Shown here piece by piece: positions 7,992 through 17,469 of a stretch of 64,000 nt of DNA. The stretch's first letter is position 1; each line of letters opens with the position of its first letter. The notes under the pieces are model-generated. The model was not told the DNA's origin, did not search any database, and saw nothing but the letters and a program-made list of their open reading frames with translations. A program made the translations under genes and the position numbers. The DNA comes from an uncultured Collinsella sp. (lineage in GTDB: Bacteria > Actinomycetota > Coriobacteriia > Coriobacteriales > Coriobacteriaceae). The DNA is taken from the NCBI GenBank assembly GCA_902492235.1, contig CABUKS010000001.1, forward strand, positions 1 to 64,000, given 5' to 3'.

Positions 7992-9512
7992 GTGAGAGAG
8001 GAGAGCCCCCGACAAGGTATGAGGAGGCCCGACTCGGACCGTGCTTCCTCACGGCGCATCACATCGTGTTCCAGCCGCGGTGGGCAGTCGTTTAGCGAAC
8101 GCTATATTGCCGGCGTTCCCGCCCGTATCATGCGCCCCCGTTTGATATTCATGGCCTGCTTGTTTACCTTGGTATGCTTTGGCCTGCTGATGGTGTACTC
8201 GGCGTCTTCGGTCGAGGCGCTGCACGAGAATGGCTCGGCGACGTTTTTTCTGGGTCGACAGGCCGCGTTTGCCGTGGTCGGTGTTCTGGCGCTGATTGCC
8301 ATCGTGCGCGTTTTGCCGGACAGCTGGTTTGGGGAGGATGTGCTCAGGATCTTCCTTATCGGCATGACAGGGCTACTGCTTCTGGTGTTCTTGGTGGGCA
8401 GCGGCAGCCGCGGCGCCACGCGCTGGCTCAACATCGCCGGTATTCAGTTCCAGCCTTCCGAGTTTTTAAAGCCATTTGCCATTGCGTATTCGGCCATCAT
8501 GCTTGATCGCTTCTTTTCGCCCGGTGGCAACATCAACGAATTCCTTCGCAAGATGGGCATCTACCTGGGCATTTCGCTCTTTCTGATCTTTATCCAGCCC
8601 GATTTCGGTACTGTCCTGATCATCCTGTTGACCCTCATGTGCATGGCGTTGTTTGCGGGTCTCGACCCCAGATTTATCATCGGCGTGCTAATCTTCGGCA
8701 TTCTCGTGATCGTGATTGCGCTTGTCGCAGAGCCGTACCGTATGGTGCGTATTCAGGTTGCCTTGAACCCTTGGGCCGACGAGTATGGTGACGGCTATCA
8801 GGCCACGCTTGCCATCATGGCCTTTGCCTCGGGCGGTCTGTTCGGCCGTGGCATCGGCAACTCAACCATGAAGTACTCGTATCTGCCCGAGGCACACAAC
8901 GACTACATCTTGGCCATCATTGGCGAGGAAGTCGGTTTTGTCGGAACCGTGCTGTTCTTCTTGGTGTTTGCGATGCTGATCTACTCGGCGTTTCGCATTG
9001 CCGAGCAGGCGACCGATCGTCGGGGCGCGCTCATGGCGTCTGGCTCCGCGGTCATTCTCGCGGTGCAGTTTTTGATTAACGCGCTGGGCATCCTCAACGT
9101 ATTTCCCATGACGGGCAAACCGTTGCCGTTTATTAGCTACGGCGGTTCGTCGATTATTGTGTCGCTTATGCTTGCCGGGTTGATCCTGCGCGTTTCGTAC
9201 GAGAGCGCCCGCCGCGATGAGTATGACCGCCGCCGTGAGAGCTTTGCCGTTATGGATGAGAGCACCGCCGGCGTGCCCCACGTGCGCGGCGAGCGATCTA
9301 CGCGTAACGGTTTTACCGTCCTGGATGGCTCTGCGACCGAGCCGGCAGCCCGCCCGCGTCAGCGAACGGCGCCGCAAGGTCGTCCTCAGCGCTCCACTCC
9401 TCGCAATGCGGGCGGCGGATATAATCGAATCGATTTGAACTCGGACCCGTCGGCGCGTCTGCGCACCGACGACCAGGGACCGCGTGTACGAAGGGACTAC
9501 CATGACCGATAA
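7992..9512 (+). CDS. ftsW: Lipid II polymerase FtsW (SEDS)
   Basis: FtsW is the SEDS-family glycosyltransferase that works with FtsI at the septum. The protein has about ten membrane segments between residues 45 and 410. It shows the SEDS signatures QFQPSEFLKP, the acidic loop after PDFGT, FGRGIGNSTMKYSYLPEAHNDYI and FPMTGKPLPFISYGGSS. A cytoplasmic tail of about 90 residues rich in Arg, Pro and Ser follows. The GTG at 7992 has AGGGG upstream; ATGs at 8019 and 8130 are alternatives, so the N-terminus is uncertain. The 3' end overlaps murG. Confidence 0.95.
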   Translation: MREESPRQGMRRPDSDRASSRRITSCSSRGGQSFSERYIAGVPARIMRPRLIFMACLFTLVCFGLLMVYSASSVEALHENGSATFFLGRQAAFAVVGVLALIAIVRVLPDSWFGEDVLRIFLIGMTGLLLLVFLVGSGSRGATRWLNIAGIQFQPSEFLKPFAIAYSAIMLDRFFSPGGNINEFLRKMGIYLGISLFLIFIQPDFGTVLIILLTLMCMALFAGLDPRFIIGVLIFGILVIVIALVAEPYRMVRIQVALNPWADEYGDGYQATLAIMAFASGGLFGRGIGNSTMKYSYLPEAHNDYILAIIGEEVGFVGTVLFFLVFAMLIYSAFRIAEQATDRRGALMASGSAVILAVQFLINALGILNVFPMTGKPLPFISYGGSSIIVSLMLAGLILRVSYESARRDEYDRRRESFAVMDESTAGVPHVRGERSTRNGFTVLDGSATEPAARPRQRTAPQGRPQRSTPRNAGGGYNRIDLNSDPSARLRTDDQGPRVRRDYHDR

Positions 9513-10617
9513 GATGACCGTTGCTATTGCAGCCGGCGGTACGGCAGGACACATCAACCCCGCGCTCGCCTTGGCCGAAGAGCTGCGTGATCGTGGCCAC
9601 CACGTTGTGTTCGTGGGCCAGTCGCGCAAGCTCGAGGGTCGTCTGGTCCCTGAGGCTGGGTTTGATTTTGTGCCCATTACGGTCACGGGCTTCGACCGCT
9701 CCCGTCCTTGGACGGCGCTGACCTCGCTATGGCGTGTCAACAAGGCCAAGCGTGCGCTCGCCAGTCATTTTTCAAAGGTCGGCAAGCCCGATGCCGCCAT
9801 CGGTTTTGGTGCCTATGTCGAGGTTCCGCTGCTGGGGTGGTGCAAGGGCGCGGGTGTTCCGTATCTGCTGCATGAGCAGAACTCTGTTCCGGGCCTGGCC
9901 AACAAGATGATGAACTCCCACGCCGCCCGCGTGTGCATCTCGGTGCCGGCAGCGCGTTCGGTCTTTGAGCGCGAAGGTGACCCTGACCACGTGCTCATGA
10001 CCGGCAACCCCGTACGTCGCTCGGTGATCGAGGGCGATCGCGCTCGCGGCCGCAAGGCACTTGGCGTTCCCGAGGACGCTACGCTGCTGCTCGTCTTTGG
10101 CGGTTCACTTGGCGCCCAGCACCTCAACGAGCGCGTGGTTTCGCTCAAAAACGAGCTGCTTTCGCGCAAGAACCTCTATGTGTTGCATTCGACGGGTGCC
10201 GACGGCTTTGAGGAGACCGAGCGCGCTTTGGTGCTGACGCCCGAGGAGGCGAAGCGTTACCGCGTCCAGCCTTACATCGACAACATGGGCGATATGCTGG
10301 CTGCTGCCGATTTGGTGCTCTCGCGTTCGGGCGCATCGAGCGTGGCCGAGATCGCTGCGCTCGCCGTGCCCTCGGTGCTCGTGCCGTATCCGCATGCGAC
10401 GGCCGACCACCAAACCACCAATGCTCGTTATCTGGTCGACGCCGGGGCCGGCGTGCTCTGCGCCGATGCCGACATCGACGGTTCTGCCTTTGCCGATGAG
10501 CTGCTGCACCTGGTCGATGACGCGGCGGCACGCGACGCCATGCGTCAGGCGGCGCGTGGTCTGGCTCAGGATAGGGCCGCCGCTCTTCTGGCGGATGCGG
10601 TAGAGGGTTTGCGTTAG
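9502..10617 (+). CDS. murG: Lipid II synthase MurG
   Basis: MurG transfers GlcNAc from UDP-GlcNAc to lipid I, giving lipid II. It has a GT-B fold; the first Gly-rich loop AAGGTAGHINPALA is at the N-terminus, with LHEQNSVPGLANK, FGGSLGAQHLN and the UDP-GlcNAc-binding SRSGASSVAEIAAL segment further on. The ATG at 9502 is chosen because AAGGGA (9491-9496) lies 5 nt upstream; the reading frame opens earlier with a GTG at 9484. It overlaps the ftsW stop by 11 nt, suggesting translational coupling. Confidence 0.96.
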   Translation: MTDKMTVAIAAGGTAGHINPALALAEELRDRGHHVVFVGQSRKLEGRLVPEAGFDFVPITVTGFDRSRPWTALTSLWRVNKAKRALASHFSKVGKPDAAIGFGAYVEVPLLGWCKGAGVPYLLHEQNSVPGLANKMMNSHAARVCISVPAARSVFEREGDPDHVLMTGNPVRRSVIEGDRARGRKALGVPEDATLLLVFGGSLGAQHLNERVVSLKNELLSRKNLYVLHSTGADGFEETERALVLTPEEAKRYRVQPYIDNMGDMLAAADLVLSRSGASSVAEIAALAVPSVLVPYPHATADHQTTNARYLVDAGAGVLCADADIDGSAFADELLHLVDDAAARDAMRQAARGLAQDRAAALLADAVEGLR

Positions 10618-10714
10618 TTAGACGGGATATCGTCGGTCGCCCTCGCGCTGATGCGGTAGGTGCGGTACAGTTAACGGGTTACAGGCAGTGTTTACGCAAG
10701 GAGTACACGAGCAC

Positions 10715-12133
10715 ATGGCTGATTCCCAGACTGCAACCTCCGCGCCCGAGTTTAAGAGCGCCCACTTTATCGGTATCGGCGGCGCCGGCATGAGCGGCAT
10801 CGCCCTCGTTCTGCACGAGCGCGGTTATGCCGTTACCGGCTCCGACCTTAAGACGTCACGTTATATCCGCCAGCTTACCCGCGCTGGTGTGAAGGTGCAT
10901 GTGGGCCATGAGGCCGCCACGATCGACGAGGTCAAGCCCGACGTGGTTGTTGTCTCCACCGCTATTCCGGAGTCCAACCCTGAACTCGTGCGCGCTCGCG
11001 AGCTTGGTATTCCCGTGTGGCCCCGTGCCAAGATGCTCTCTGCTTTGGGCCACGGCTACACCACCGTCGCTGTTGCCGGCACGCATGGCAAGACCACCAC
11101 GTCTTCGATGTGCGCCACCATGCTCGACCGCATGGGTCTGGATCCGAGTTTCTTGATCGGTGGCATCGTCGAGGGCTATGACACGAACGGCAAGAACGGC
11201 TCGGGCGACTACTTTGTCGCCGAGGCCGACGAGTCCGACAGTTCCTTCCTGTTCCTGAACCCCAACGTGGTCATTGTGACCAACGTCGAGGCCGACCACC
11301 TCGATCACTACTCGGGTATCGAGGAGATCGAGGCGACTTTCGCCAAATTCATGAGCCTGGTGGGCGAGGACGGCACCGTCATCGTCTGCGGTGAGGACCC
11401 GCATCTGGTCGAGCTCGCCAAGTCGACGGGCCGTCACGTGCTTTCCTACGGCTTTGCCGAGAGCAACGACATCGTCTGCATGCACCCGGATGTCAAGGGC
11501 ATCCAGAGCGACTTTATCGTTCGCTTTGAGGACGGCACTGAGCACGCTGTGGAGATCAAGAGTAATCCCGGTCGCCACAACATGCTCAACGCCACGGCGG
11601 TGCTCACCGTCGCCCATGTCCTGGGCCTTGACATCGACGCCGCCGCCAAGGCGCTTTCGAGCTTTGAGGGCGTCCGTCGTCGCTTTACCCACGTGGGCGA
11701 TATCGATGGCATCACCGTGGTCGATGATTACGGCCATCACCCCACCGAGATCAAGGCGACGCTTGCTGCCGCTTCGTCGCTGGGCTACAAGCACGTCGAC
11801 GTCGTGTTCCAGCCGCACCGCTATTCGCGCCTGCAGGCCCTGTGCGACGACTTTGCCGATGCATTTGCCAATGCCGATAAACTGCTGCTGATTGATGTTT
11901 TCTCGGCTGGCGAGATGCCCATTCCGGGTGTTACCTCTAAGATGCTCGCCGATACCGTGCGCGCCAAGCATCCTGGCAAGGAGGTCGTGTACTGCTCCAG
12001 CCGTCTTGAGCTCAATCAGGAGCTCGAGCAGATGGTGGGCGAGGGCGACTTGCTGCTCACTATGGGTGCCGGTGACGTTACGACCGTCGGCCCCGAGTTT
12101 ATCGAGTATTTGACTGCCAAGAAAGACGCTTAA
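10715..12133 (+). CDS. murC: UDP-MurNAc:L-Ala ligase MurC
   Basis: MurC adds the first amino acid of the stem peptide. The protein of 472 aa contains the N-terminal FIGIGGAGMSGIA loop, the ATP loop VAGTHGKTTTSS (about residue 120), the EADESDSSF motif, and DDYGHHPTEI plus FQPHRYSRL in the C-terminal domain. The ATG at 10715 follows AAGGAG (10698-10703); an in-frame GTG at 10688 has no SD. About 97 nt separate it from murG. murB follows after 5 nt. Confidence 0.97.
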   Translation: MADSQTATSAPEFKSAHFIGIGGAGMSGIALVLHERGYAVTGSDLKTSRYIRQLTRAGVKVHVGHEAATIDEVKPDVVVVSTAIPESNPELVRARELGIPVWPRAKMLSALGHGYTTVAVAGTHGKTTTSSMCATMLDRMGLDPSFLIGGIVEGYDTNGKNGSGDYFVAEADESDSSFLFLNPNVVIVTNVEADHLDHYSGIEEIEATFAKFMSLVGEDGTVIVCGEDPHLVELAKSTGRHVLSYGFAESNDIVCMHPDVKGIQSDFIVRFEDGTEHAVEIKSNPGRHNMLNATAVLTVAHVLGLDIDAAAKALSSFEGVRRRFTHVGDIDGITVVDDYGHHPTEIKATLAAASSLGYKHVDVVFQPHRYSRLQALCDDFADAFANADKLLLIDVFSAGEMPIPGVTSKMLADTVRAKHPGKEVVYCSSRLELNQELEQMVGEGDLLLTMGAGDVTTVGPEFIEYLTAKKDA

Positions 12134-12138
12134 GTCTA

Positions 12139-13050
12139 ATGGGTCTGTTTAACGCCGTCATGGCGCTCTCGGGCATGATCGACACGGATGTGATCGAGGA
12201 CGAGCGCCTTGCGCGTCATACGAGCTATCGTATCGGCGGCAAGTCCGACCTCTTTGTGACGTGCCATAGCTATCATGCCCTCCGCCGCGCCGTGGCGGTG
12301 CTCGATCGCGAGCAGGTGCCGTGGGTCATCATCGGCAAGGGCTCCAATCTGCTGGTTGCCGATGGTGGTTATCGCGGTGCCGTCATTTCGCTCGGACGTG
12401 AGTTTCAGCGCACGGTTGTTGCCGATGACGGTTGTACGCTGACGGTCGGTGCGGGCGTGATGTTTGCGCGTCTGGTCAACGATGCCCTGTCGCGTAGCCT
12501 CTCGGGCCTTGAGTTTGCCGTTGGCATCCCTGGCTCGGTCGGCGGCGCGATATCTATGAATGCCGGCACACGGACCGAGTGGATTGGCTCGCTGGTTGAG
12601 GATGTCGTAACGTTTGACCCGGCATCCGGTATCAAACATTATGCGGGGTCTGAGATCACTTGGGGCTACCGCGAATGTAGCCTTCCCCGCAATGAGATCA
12701 TCCTCGAGTGCGTGCTCAAGCTTAAACCGGCGCCCAAGGTCGACATTCGCGAGCGCATGGAGCGGTACCTGACGAGGCGCAAGCGTACGCAGCCCATGGG
12801 TCGCGCATCCTGCGGGTCGGTCTTTCGCAACCCGCCCGATGCGAGTGTGGGCAAGCTTATCGAGGATTGTGGATTAAAGGGTTTTTCGATTGGCGGTGCG
12901 GAAGTTTCGCCCGTTCACGCTAATTTTATCGTTAATAACGGAACTGCCTCGGCCGATGACGTTGCCGCGGTTATCAGACATGTGCACGGAAAGGTGAGGG
13001 AGGCGTATGGCATCGAGCTCAGACCGGAAGTTAAATTCCTCGGCTTCTAG
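12139..13050 (+). CDS. murB: UDP-N-acetylenolpyruvoylglucosamine reductase MurB
   Basis: MurB is an FAD enzyme reducing UDP-GlcNAc-enolpyruvate to UDP-MurNAc with NADPH. The 303 aa protein shows the FAD-binding stretches IGKGSNLLVADGGY and GIPGSVGGAISMNAG, the YRECSLP loop, and the C-terminal SCGSVFRNP and LIEDCGLKG segments with the catalytic Ser/Glu region. The SD is weak and the gene starts right after murC, so coupling is likely. Its 3' end overlaps ftsQ by 44 nt. Confidence 0.96.
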   Translation: MGLFNAVMALSGMIDTDVIEDERLARHTSYRIGGKSDLFVTCHSYHALRRAVAVLDREQVPWVIIGKGSNLLVADGGYRGAVISLGREFQRTVVADDGCTLTVGAGVMFARLVNDALSRSLSGLEFAVGIPGSVGGAISMNAGTRTEWIGSLVEDVVTFDPASGIKHYAGSEITWGYRECSLPRNEIILECVLKLKPAPKVDIRERMERYLTRRKRTQPMGRASCGSVFRNPPDASVGKLIEDCGLKGFSIGGAEVSPVHANFIVNNGTASADDVAAVIRHVHGKVREAYGIELRPEVKFLGF

Positions 13051-14263
13051 AGCATCGAAACCCACCTTCCGCCGTGCCGGAGGGCGTTCCGGCGCGCCTG
13101 CCAAACCTCAACGCAATACCGTCGCGCACTCTAAGTCTGTCGGGCATGCTCGACAGACCAGTCGTCCGGTTGTCGGCTCGCAGCTCGGCAATCGTCCGGC
13201 CGCAAAAAAGTCCTCGCGTCCCTCGGTGACGTCAAAGCCTGTTATGGGCGCCAAGCCTGCCCGTCCTATGGCAACTCCTAAGCCCTCGACGGGAACTAAG
13301 GCGGCGCGTCCGAGTCGCACGCTGGGCGCATCGAAACCGCGCTCGCTGACATCGGTGCCGGCTACCGCCAAGAAGCCTTCGGGTAAAAAAGGCGTCAACC
13401 CGTTGTCTTCACTTAGGGCGATGGCAAATAAAACATCAGACGCCGCTTCTCTCGTTACAGGCAAAGGCAAAATCGTGGGCGGCGTTTTGGCCGTCTTGGC
13501 CGTACTCGTCGTCGTTGCCGTCGTGGTGATCAACTCTGGATTGTTTACCGCCACTGATATTCAGATTCAAGGCAGCGAGCATGTGACGAAGCACGATGCT
13601 ATCCAGCTGATCGATTTGCCCGAGGGAACGTCGCTTTTTAACGTCGATCCCGACCAGATTACCGAGGACCTCAAGCAGAACCCGTGGGTCTCGGGCGTGG
13701 ATGTCCAGCGTCAGTTCCCGCATACGCTCATCATTACGCCTATGGAGCGCAAGGTCATCGCAATTGCCTATATCAGCTCCGATGACCTTGCCTGGGCCAT
13801 CGGGGATGATGACACCTGGATCGCCCCGCTGTCTACGTCGGTCGAAGTGGATGACCAGGGCAACGTCATCACGACGGGGCAGGGCTCAAATACCCTGACC
13901 GGCATTGATGCCGCGCTGGCGCTCGCTAAGCACTATGGCGCGGTGTTGTTGACTGATGTCTCGGCGGATGTCGCTCCGGTTTCCGGCCAGGCGGTGAGCT
14001 CCAAGGCCGTTAAGGCTGGCTTGGATTATGTGCGTGGTTTTTCGAGCGAGTTCTTGGGACAAGTCAAGGATATTTCCACGCCTTCGGTCGAAGCCATCTC
14101 GGCAAACCTCAATAACGGCATTGAGGTGTCGCTGGGCGATTCGAACGATATCGTCAAGAAGGAGCGCGTAGTCACCAAGCTGCTTTCGCAGGTAGAGGGC
14201 GTAACGTATATCAATGTGCGTTCTCCGGGTAACTATACATTTAGGAACGCTCCGACCTCGTAG
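13007..14263 (+). CDS. ftsQ: Division protein FtsQ (POTRA)
   Basis: FtsQ is a bitopic divisome protein that links FtsL/FtsB to the other components. The 418 aa product has a strikingly long basic N-terminus of about 150 residues, rich in Lys, Arg, Pro and Ser and with repeated K-P-S/A patterns. One membrane helix follows (about 158-180, VLAVLAVLVVVAVVVINSG), then a POTRA-type domain beginning FTATDIQIQGSEHVT and a beta domain. Typical FtsQ proteins are 250-300 aa, so most of the extra length is cytoplasmic. The start follows GGGAGGCGT inside the murB gene. Confidence 0.9.
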   Translation: MASSSDRKLNSSASRASKPTFRRAGGRSGAPAKPQRNTVAHSKSVGHARQTSRPVVGSQLGNRPAAKKSSRPSVTSKPVMGAKPARPMATPKPSTGTKAARPSRTLGASKPRSLTSVPATAKKPSGKKGVNPLSSLRAMANKTSDAASLVTGKGKIVGGVLAVLAVLVVVAVVVINSGLFTATDIQIQGSEHVTKHDAIQLIDLPEGTSLFNVDPDQITEDLKQNPWVSGVDVQRQFPHTLIITPMERKVIAIAYISSDDLAWAIGDDDTWIAPLSTSVEVDDQGNVITTGQGSNTLTGIDAALALAKHYGAVLLTDVSADVAPVSGQAVSSKAVKAGLDYVRGFSSEFLGQVKDISTPSVEAISANLNNGIEVSLGDSNDIVKKERVVTKLLSQVEGVTYINVRSPGNYTFRNAPTS

Positions 14264-14380
14264 CGCTGGTTGATGCTTTGTTGAGGGGCCATACCACGCC
14301 GTTTATCTGGTTTGTTTGGTTTTCACGGTCAATTATTTGACTGATACGTTCATAATGTGCAAACATAATACGGTTTACCT

Positions 14381-14409
14381 TTGCATTTACTTTCAACCTG
14401 AAGGTTAAT
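14381..14409 (+). promoter_or_regulatory. Candidate ftsZ promoter with dyad
   Basis: TTGCAT (14381-14386) and GTTAAT (14404-14409) are 17 nt apart, a weak sigma-A-like pair. The small dyad AACCT-GA-AGGTT (14395-14406) overlaps the -10 and could be an operator. An alternative -35, TTGACT (14337-14342), pairs poorly with CATAAT (14364-14369) at 21 nt. The 199-nt gap between ftsQ and ftsZ makes a dedicated promoter likely. Confidence 0.35.
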
Positions 14410-14462
14410 GTGCGCAGGGGTCGACCCATGCTATGGCTATAACCTTTGTTCGGAGGACCGAC

Positions 14463-15617
14463 ATGCACGAGACAGAGATCAACAACTACCTTGCCGTCAT
14501 TAAGGTGGTCGGCGTCGGCGGCGGCGGTACCAACGCGGTCAATCGAATGATCGAAGAGGGCATCCGCGGCGTCGAGTTTGTTGCCATCAACACCGATGCT
14601 CAGGCACTCGCGATCTCTGATGCCGATATCAAGGTGCACATCGGCACCGACCTTACCCGCGGCCTGGGCGCCGGCGCCAACCCCGAGGTTGGCCGCAAGG
14701 CTGCCGATGAGTCCCGCGACGACATTGCCGAGGCGCTCGCTGGCGCCGACATGGTGTTCATCACCTGCGGCGAGGGCGGTGGCACCGGTACCGGCGCTGC
14801 TCCCATCGTTGCCGATATCGCGATGAACGAGGTCGGTGCGCTGACCGTCGCCGTCGTGACCAAGCCCTTCACCTTCGAGGGCCGCAAGCGCAAGAAGAGC
14901 GCCGAGGAGGGCATTAAGACCCTCTCCGATTGCGTCGACACCATGATCGTCATCCCTAACGATAAGCTGCTCGACATCGCCGAGAAGAAGACCACCATGC
15001 TCGAGGCCTTCGCGATTGCCGATGGCGTCCTTTCCCAGGGCACCCAGGGTATCACCGACCTCATCACCGTCCCCGGTATCATCAACCTGGACTTCGCCGA
15101 TGTTAAGACCATCATGAAGCAGGCCGGTACTGCCATGATGGGTATCGGTACCTCTTCTGGGGACACCCGTGCCGTCGACGCTGCCCAGCAGGCCATCTCC
15201 AGCCCGCTGCTCGAGAGCTCCATCGATGGTGCCACGCGCGTGCTGCTCTCCATCGCTGGTTCCAAGGACCTGGGCATCCAGGAGATCAGCGACGCCGCCG
15301 ACGTTGTCGCCAACGCCGTCGACCCCGAGGCCAACATCATCTTCGGTACCGTTGTCGACGAGTCCCTGGGCGACCAGGTGCGTATCACCGTCATCGCTAC
15401 GGGCTTCTCCGACTCCAACGTCAACCGCCAGGACGAGCTCTTTGCTGCTCAGCAGTCTCAGAGCAAGGCAGCTGCCTCTGCTGAGCCGCAGCGCACCGCT
15501 CCGGCTACCAGCCCGGCTCAGGCCGCTCCGACCCGCAACGTCGGTGGCACCGAGCTTCCTAACTTCGGCAACGATCAGTTCGAGCTTCCCGACTTCCTGA
15601 AGCGCGGCAGCTTCTAG
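14463..15617 (+). CDS. ftsZ: Cell division GTPase FtsZ
   Basis: FtsZ is the tubulin-like GTPase that forms the Z-ring. The 384 aa protein carries VGVGGGGTNAVNRM near the N-terminus, the tubulin signature GGGTGTGAAP, the DFADVKTIM synergy loop, a variable Ala/Pro/Gln linker of about 60 residues, and the conserved C-terminal peptide ELPDFLKRGSF that binds partners such as SepF. The ATG at 14463 is preceded by CGGAGGA; an ATG at 14433 opens the frame earlier but lacks an SD and would add a non-conserved N-terminus. No ftsA precedes it, matching the presence of sepF downstream. Confidence 0.97.
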   Translation: MHETEINNYLAVIKVVGVGGGGTNAVNRMIEEGIRGVEFVAINTDAQALAISDADIKVHIGTDLTRGLGAGANPEVGRKAADESRDDIAEALAGADMVFITCGEGGGTGTGAAPIVADIAMNEVGALTVAVVTKPFTFEGRKRKKSAEEGIKTLSDCVDTMIVIPNDKLLDIAEKKTTMLEAFAIADGVLSQGTQGITDLITVPGIINLDFADVKTIMKQAGTAMMGIGTSSGDTRAVDAAQQAISSPLLESSIDGATRVLLSIAGSKDLGIQEISDAADVVANAVDPEANIIFGTVVDESLGDQVRITVIATGFSDSNVNRQDELFAAQQSQSKAAASAEPQRTAPATSPAQAAPTRNVGGTELPNFGNDQFELPDFLKRGSF

Positions 15618-15640
15618 TTCGTTTTTCTCAACGACTTGCA

Positions 15641-15674
15641 AGGGGTGCGTCCGATTGGGCGCGCCCCTTTTTTT
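15641..15674 (+). terminator. Terminator after ftsZ
   Basis: The arms GGGGTGCG (15642-15649) and CGCGCCCC (15660-15667) form a GC-rich hairpin followed by seven T. This is a classical intrinsic terminator closing the dcw operon. Confidence 0.85.
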
Positions 15675-15834
15675 GTTGTGTTTCGCCTTTGTAAACGAAA
15701 GCCTCCAATCTCCTTACGTTCCCTTTACGTTTGCTCCTTACCGCTGCGGGTATCCTTTTTGATGAAGTGTGCAGCCGTATGGCACGGACTGCTGCGGCGT
15801 CGCCGCAATACTTGTGTTATTAGGAGGCTTTAGT

Positions 15835-16635
15835 ATGGCAGCACGTGCGGACAACGTTTCGCGTGTCGACCATGATGGAGTTACGTTGGTGGAGGGCGCG
15901 ACATCCGATGTTCGCTTTGCCTTCACCGAACGCGCCGGTGGTGTTTCCGAAGATGCGTACTCCTCACTCAACTTGGGCTCGCATGTTGGCGATGACCCCT
16001 TTGCTGTTCAAGAAAATCGTCGTCGCGCGCTCGAGGCTATGGGTGCCGCCGAGTGCGAGCACAACCTGCTCGTTCCCAATCAGGTCCATGGTGACCATAT
16101 CGTTGCGGTGACCTCGAACGGCGCCGATGACCTTGAGGACGTTCGCGAGCAGATTGCCGAGGGCTGCGATGCCATCGTCTGCACGGCGCATAACGTACCC
16201 GTGCTACTCTGCTTTGCCGACTGCGTTCCCGTGGTGCTGGTGGCCCCTGGCGGATTTGCCGTGGTGCACTCCGGCTGGAAGGGCACGATTGCACGTATTT
16301 CCGCCAAGGCGTGCCAGGCGCTTTGCGATGCTGCCGGCTGCGATGCAAGTGACATCTCGGCCTATATCGGCCCCCATATCTTGGGTGACGAATATGAGGT
16401 ATCCCAGGAGCTCGTGGATCGCTTTGCCGCCGAGTTCTCGTGCATCGATGCGAGCACCTCTCGCATGCTCGATCTTTCCGCTGCCATTTGCGAGGCGCTG
16501 GTAGATGTCGGTGTCGACGCGGATAATATCGTGGATACCCAGCTTTCGACCGTGCGTCAGAATGACCGCTTTTATTCCTACCGTAATGAGGGCGGTACCT
16601 GTGGGCGCCATGCTGCGATCGGCGTGATGCTATGA
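15835..16635 (+). CDS. pgeF: Peptidoglycan editing factor PgeF (YlmD/YfiH)
   Basis: This multicopper-oxidase-like (DUF152, LACC1/YfiH) protein is known as PgeF, implicated in keeping peptidoglycan precursors correct, and as a purine-nucleoside phosphorylase-like enzyme. The 266 aa product shows SLNLGSHVGDDP, NQVHGD, the metal-site CFADCVPV and HSGWKGT segments, and a C-terminal GGTCGRHA. The ATG at 15835 follows TAGGAGG. Its last bases overlap pstS (ATGA), tying it to the phosphate operon. In many Gram-positives this gene (ylmD) is directly followed by ylmE. A short perfect palindrome, TGCGGCG-T-CGCCGCA (15793-15807), lies upstream. Confidence 0.9.
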   Translation: MAARADNVSRVDHDGVTLVEGATSDVRFAFTERAGGVSEDAYSSLNLGSHVGDDPFAVQENRRRALEAMGAAECEHNLLVPNQVHGDHIVAVTSNGADDLEDVREQIAEGCDAIVCTAHNVPVLLCFADCVPVVLVAPGGFAVVHSGWKGTIARISAKACQALCDAAGCDASDISAYIGPHILGDEYEVSQELVDRFAAEFSCIDASTSRMLDLSAAICEALVDVGVDADNIVDTQLSTVRQNDRFYSYRNEGGTCGRHAAIGVML

Positions 16636-17468
16636 GAAAGATCGTATCGGCCCTGAGCGCTGCTGTGCTAACGCTTACGCTGTGTGCCTGTTCTTCGGGA
16701 TCTTCCACCTCTTCCATTACCGTGGCCGGCTCCACGACCTGCCTTCCTATCGCCGAGATTGCGGCCGAGGGCTTTAAGGAGGAGACCGGCATCGACGTGC
16801 TCGTTTCCGGTTTGGGTTCTTCCGCAGGCATCGAGGCCGTCAGCGCCGGCACGGCCGATATCGCCAGCTCCTCCCGTGGACTCAATGCCGACGAACAGGA
16901 TCTGGGCCTGACTCCCATCGTCATTGCCCACGACGGTATTGCGGTCATCGTGAACGACGACAACCCCGTCGATAACCTCTCGACCGAGCAGCTCCGCGAT
17001 ATCTACGCCGGCAAGATTACCAATTGGAAAGAGGTCGGTGGCGAGGACCTGAGGATTCAGGTCATCAACCGAGACGAGGCGTCCGGCACGCGTGAGGCCT
17101 TTCGCACCATCGTGATGGACGGCACGCCGTTCGATCGCCGCTCGGCCGTTCTTTCGGGTACGGGCCAGGTGCGCGACGTGGTATCTCGTTCGCGCGGTGC
17201 CATTGGCTATATTTCGCTGGGCTTCGTCGATAGCCTCAACGCCAAGACCTCGGTCAAGGCTGTCTCGGTCAATCATGTCGAGGCATCCGAGAAGACGGTC
17301 GCGACCGGCGGCTATCCCATCTCACGCGACCTTTACTTCTTTGTGAAGGGTGCGCCTTCGCAGCAGGCGCAGGATTACATCGACTACGTGACGTCCGAAA
17401 AGATGGACAAGCAGATTCGCGAGGCGGGCTTTATCCCCGTCACCAACGACGAGAAGGGGAGTGAGTAG
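16632..17468 (+). CDS. pstS: Phosphate-binding lipoprotein PstS
   Basis: PstS is the extracytoplasmic phosphate receptor of the Pst ABC transporter. The 278 aa protein has a lipoprotein signal with the lipobox LCAC around residues 17-20, the N-terminal phosphate-loop segment GSTTCLPIAEIAAEGF, and NRDEASGTREAFRTIV near the hinge. It is well conserved with the PstS2 branch. Its start overlaps the pgeF stop by 4 nt, and pstC begins 1 nt after its own stop. Confidence 0.95.
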   Translation: MRKIVSALSAAVLTLTLCACSSGSSTSSITVAGSTTCLPIAEIAAEGFKEETGIDVLVSGLGSSAGIEAVSAGTADIASSSRGLNADEQDLGLTPIVIAHDGIAVIVNDDNPVDNLSTEQLRDIYAGKITNWKEVGGEDLRIQVINRDEASGTREAFRTIVMDGTPFDRRSAVLSGTGQVRDVVSRSRGAIGYISLGFVDSLNAKTSVKAVSVNHVEASEKTVATGGYPISRDLYFFVKGAPSQQAQDYIDYVTSEKMDKQIREAGFIPVTNDEKGSE

Positions 17469-17469
17469 C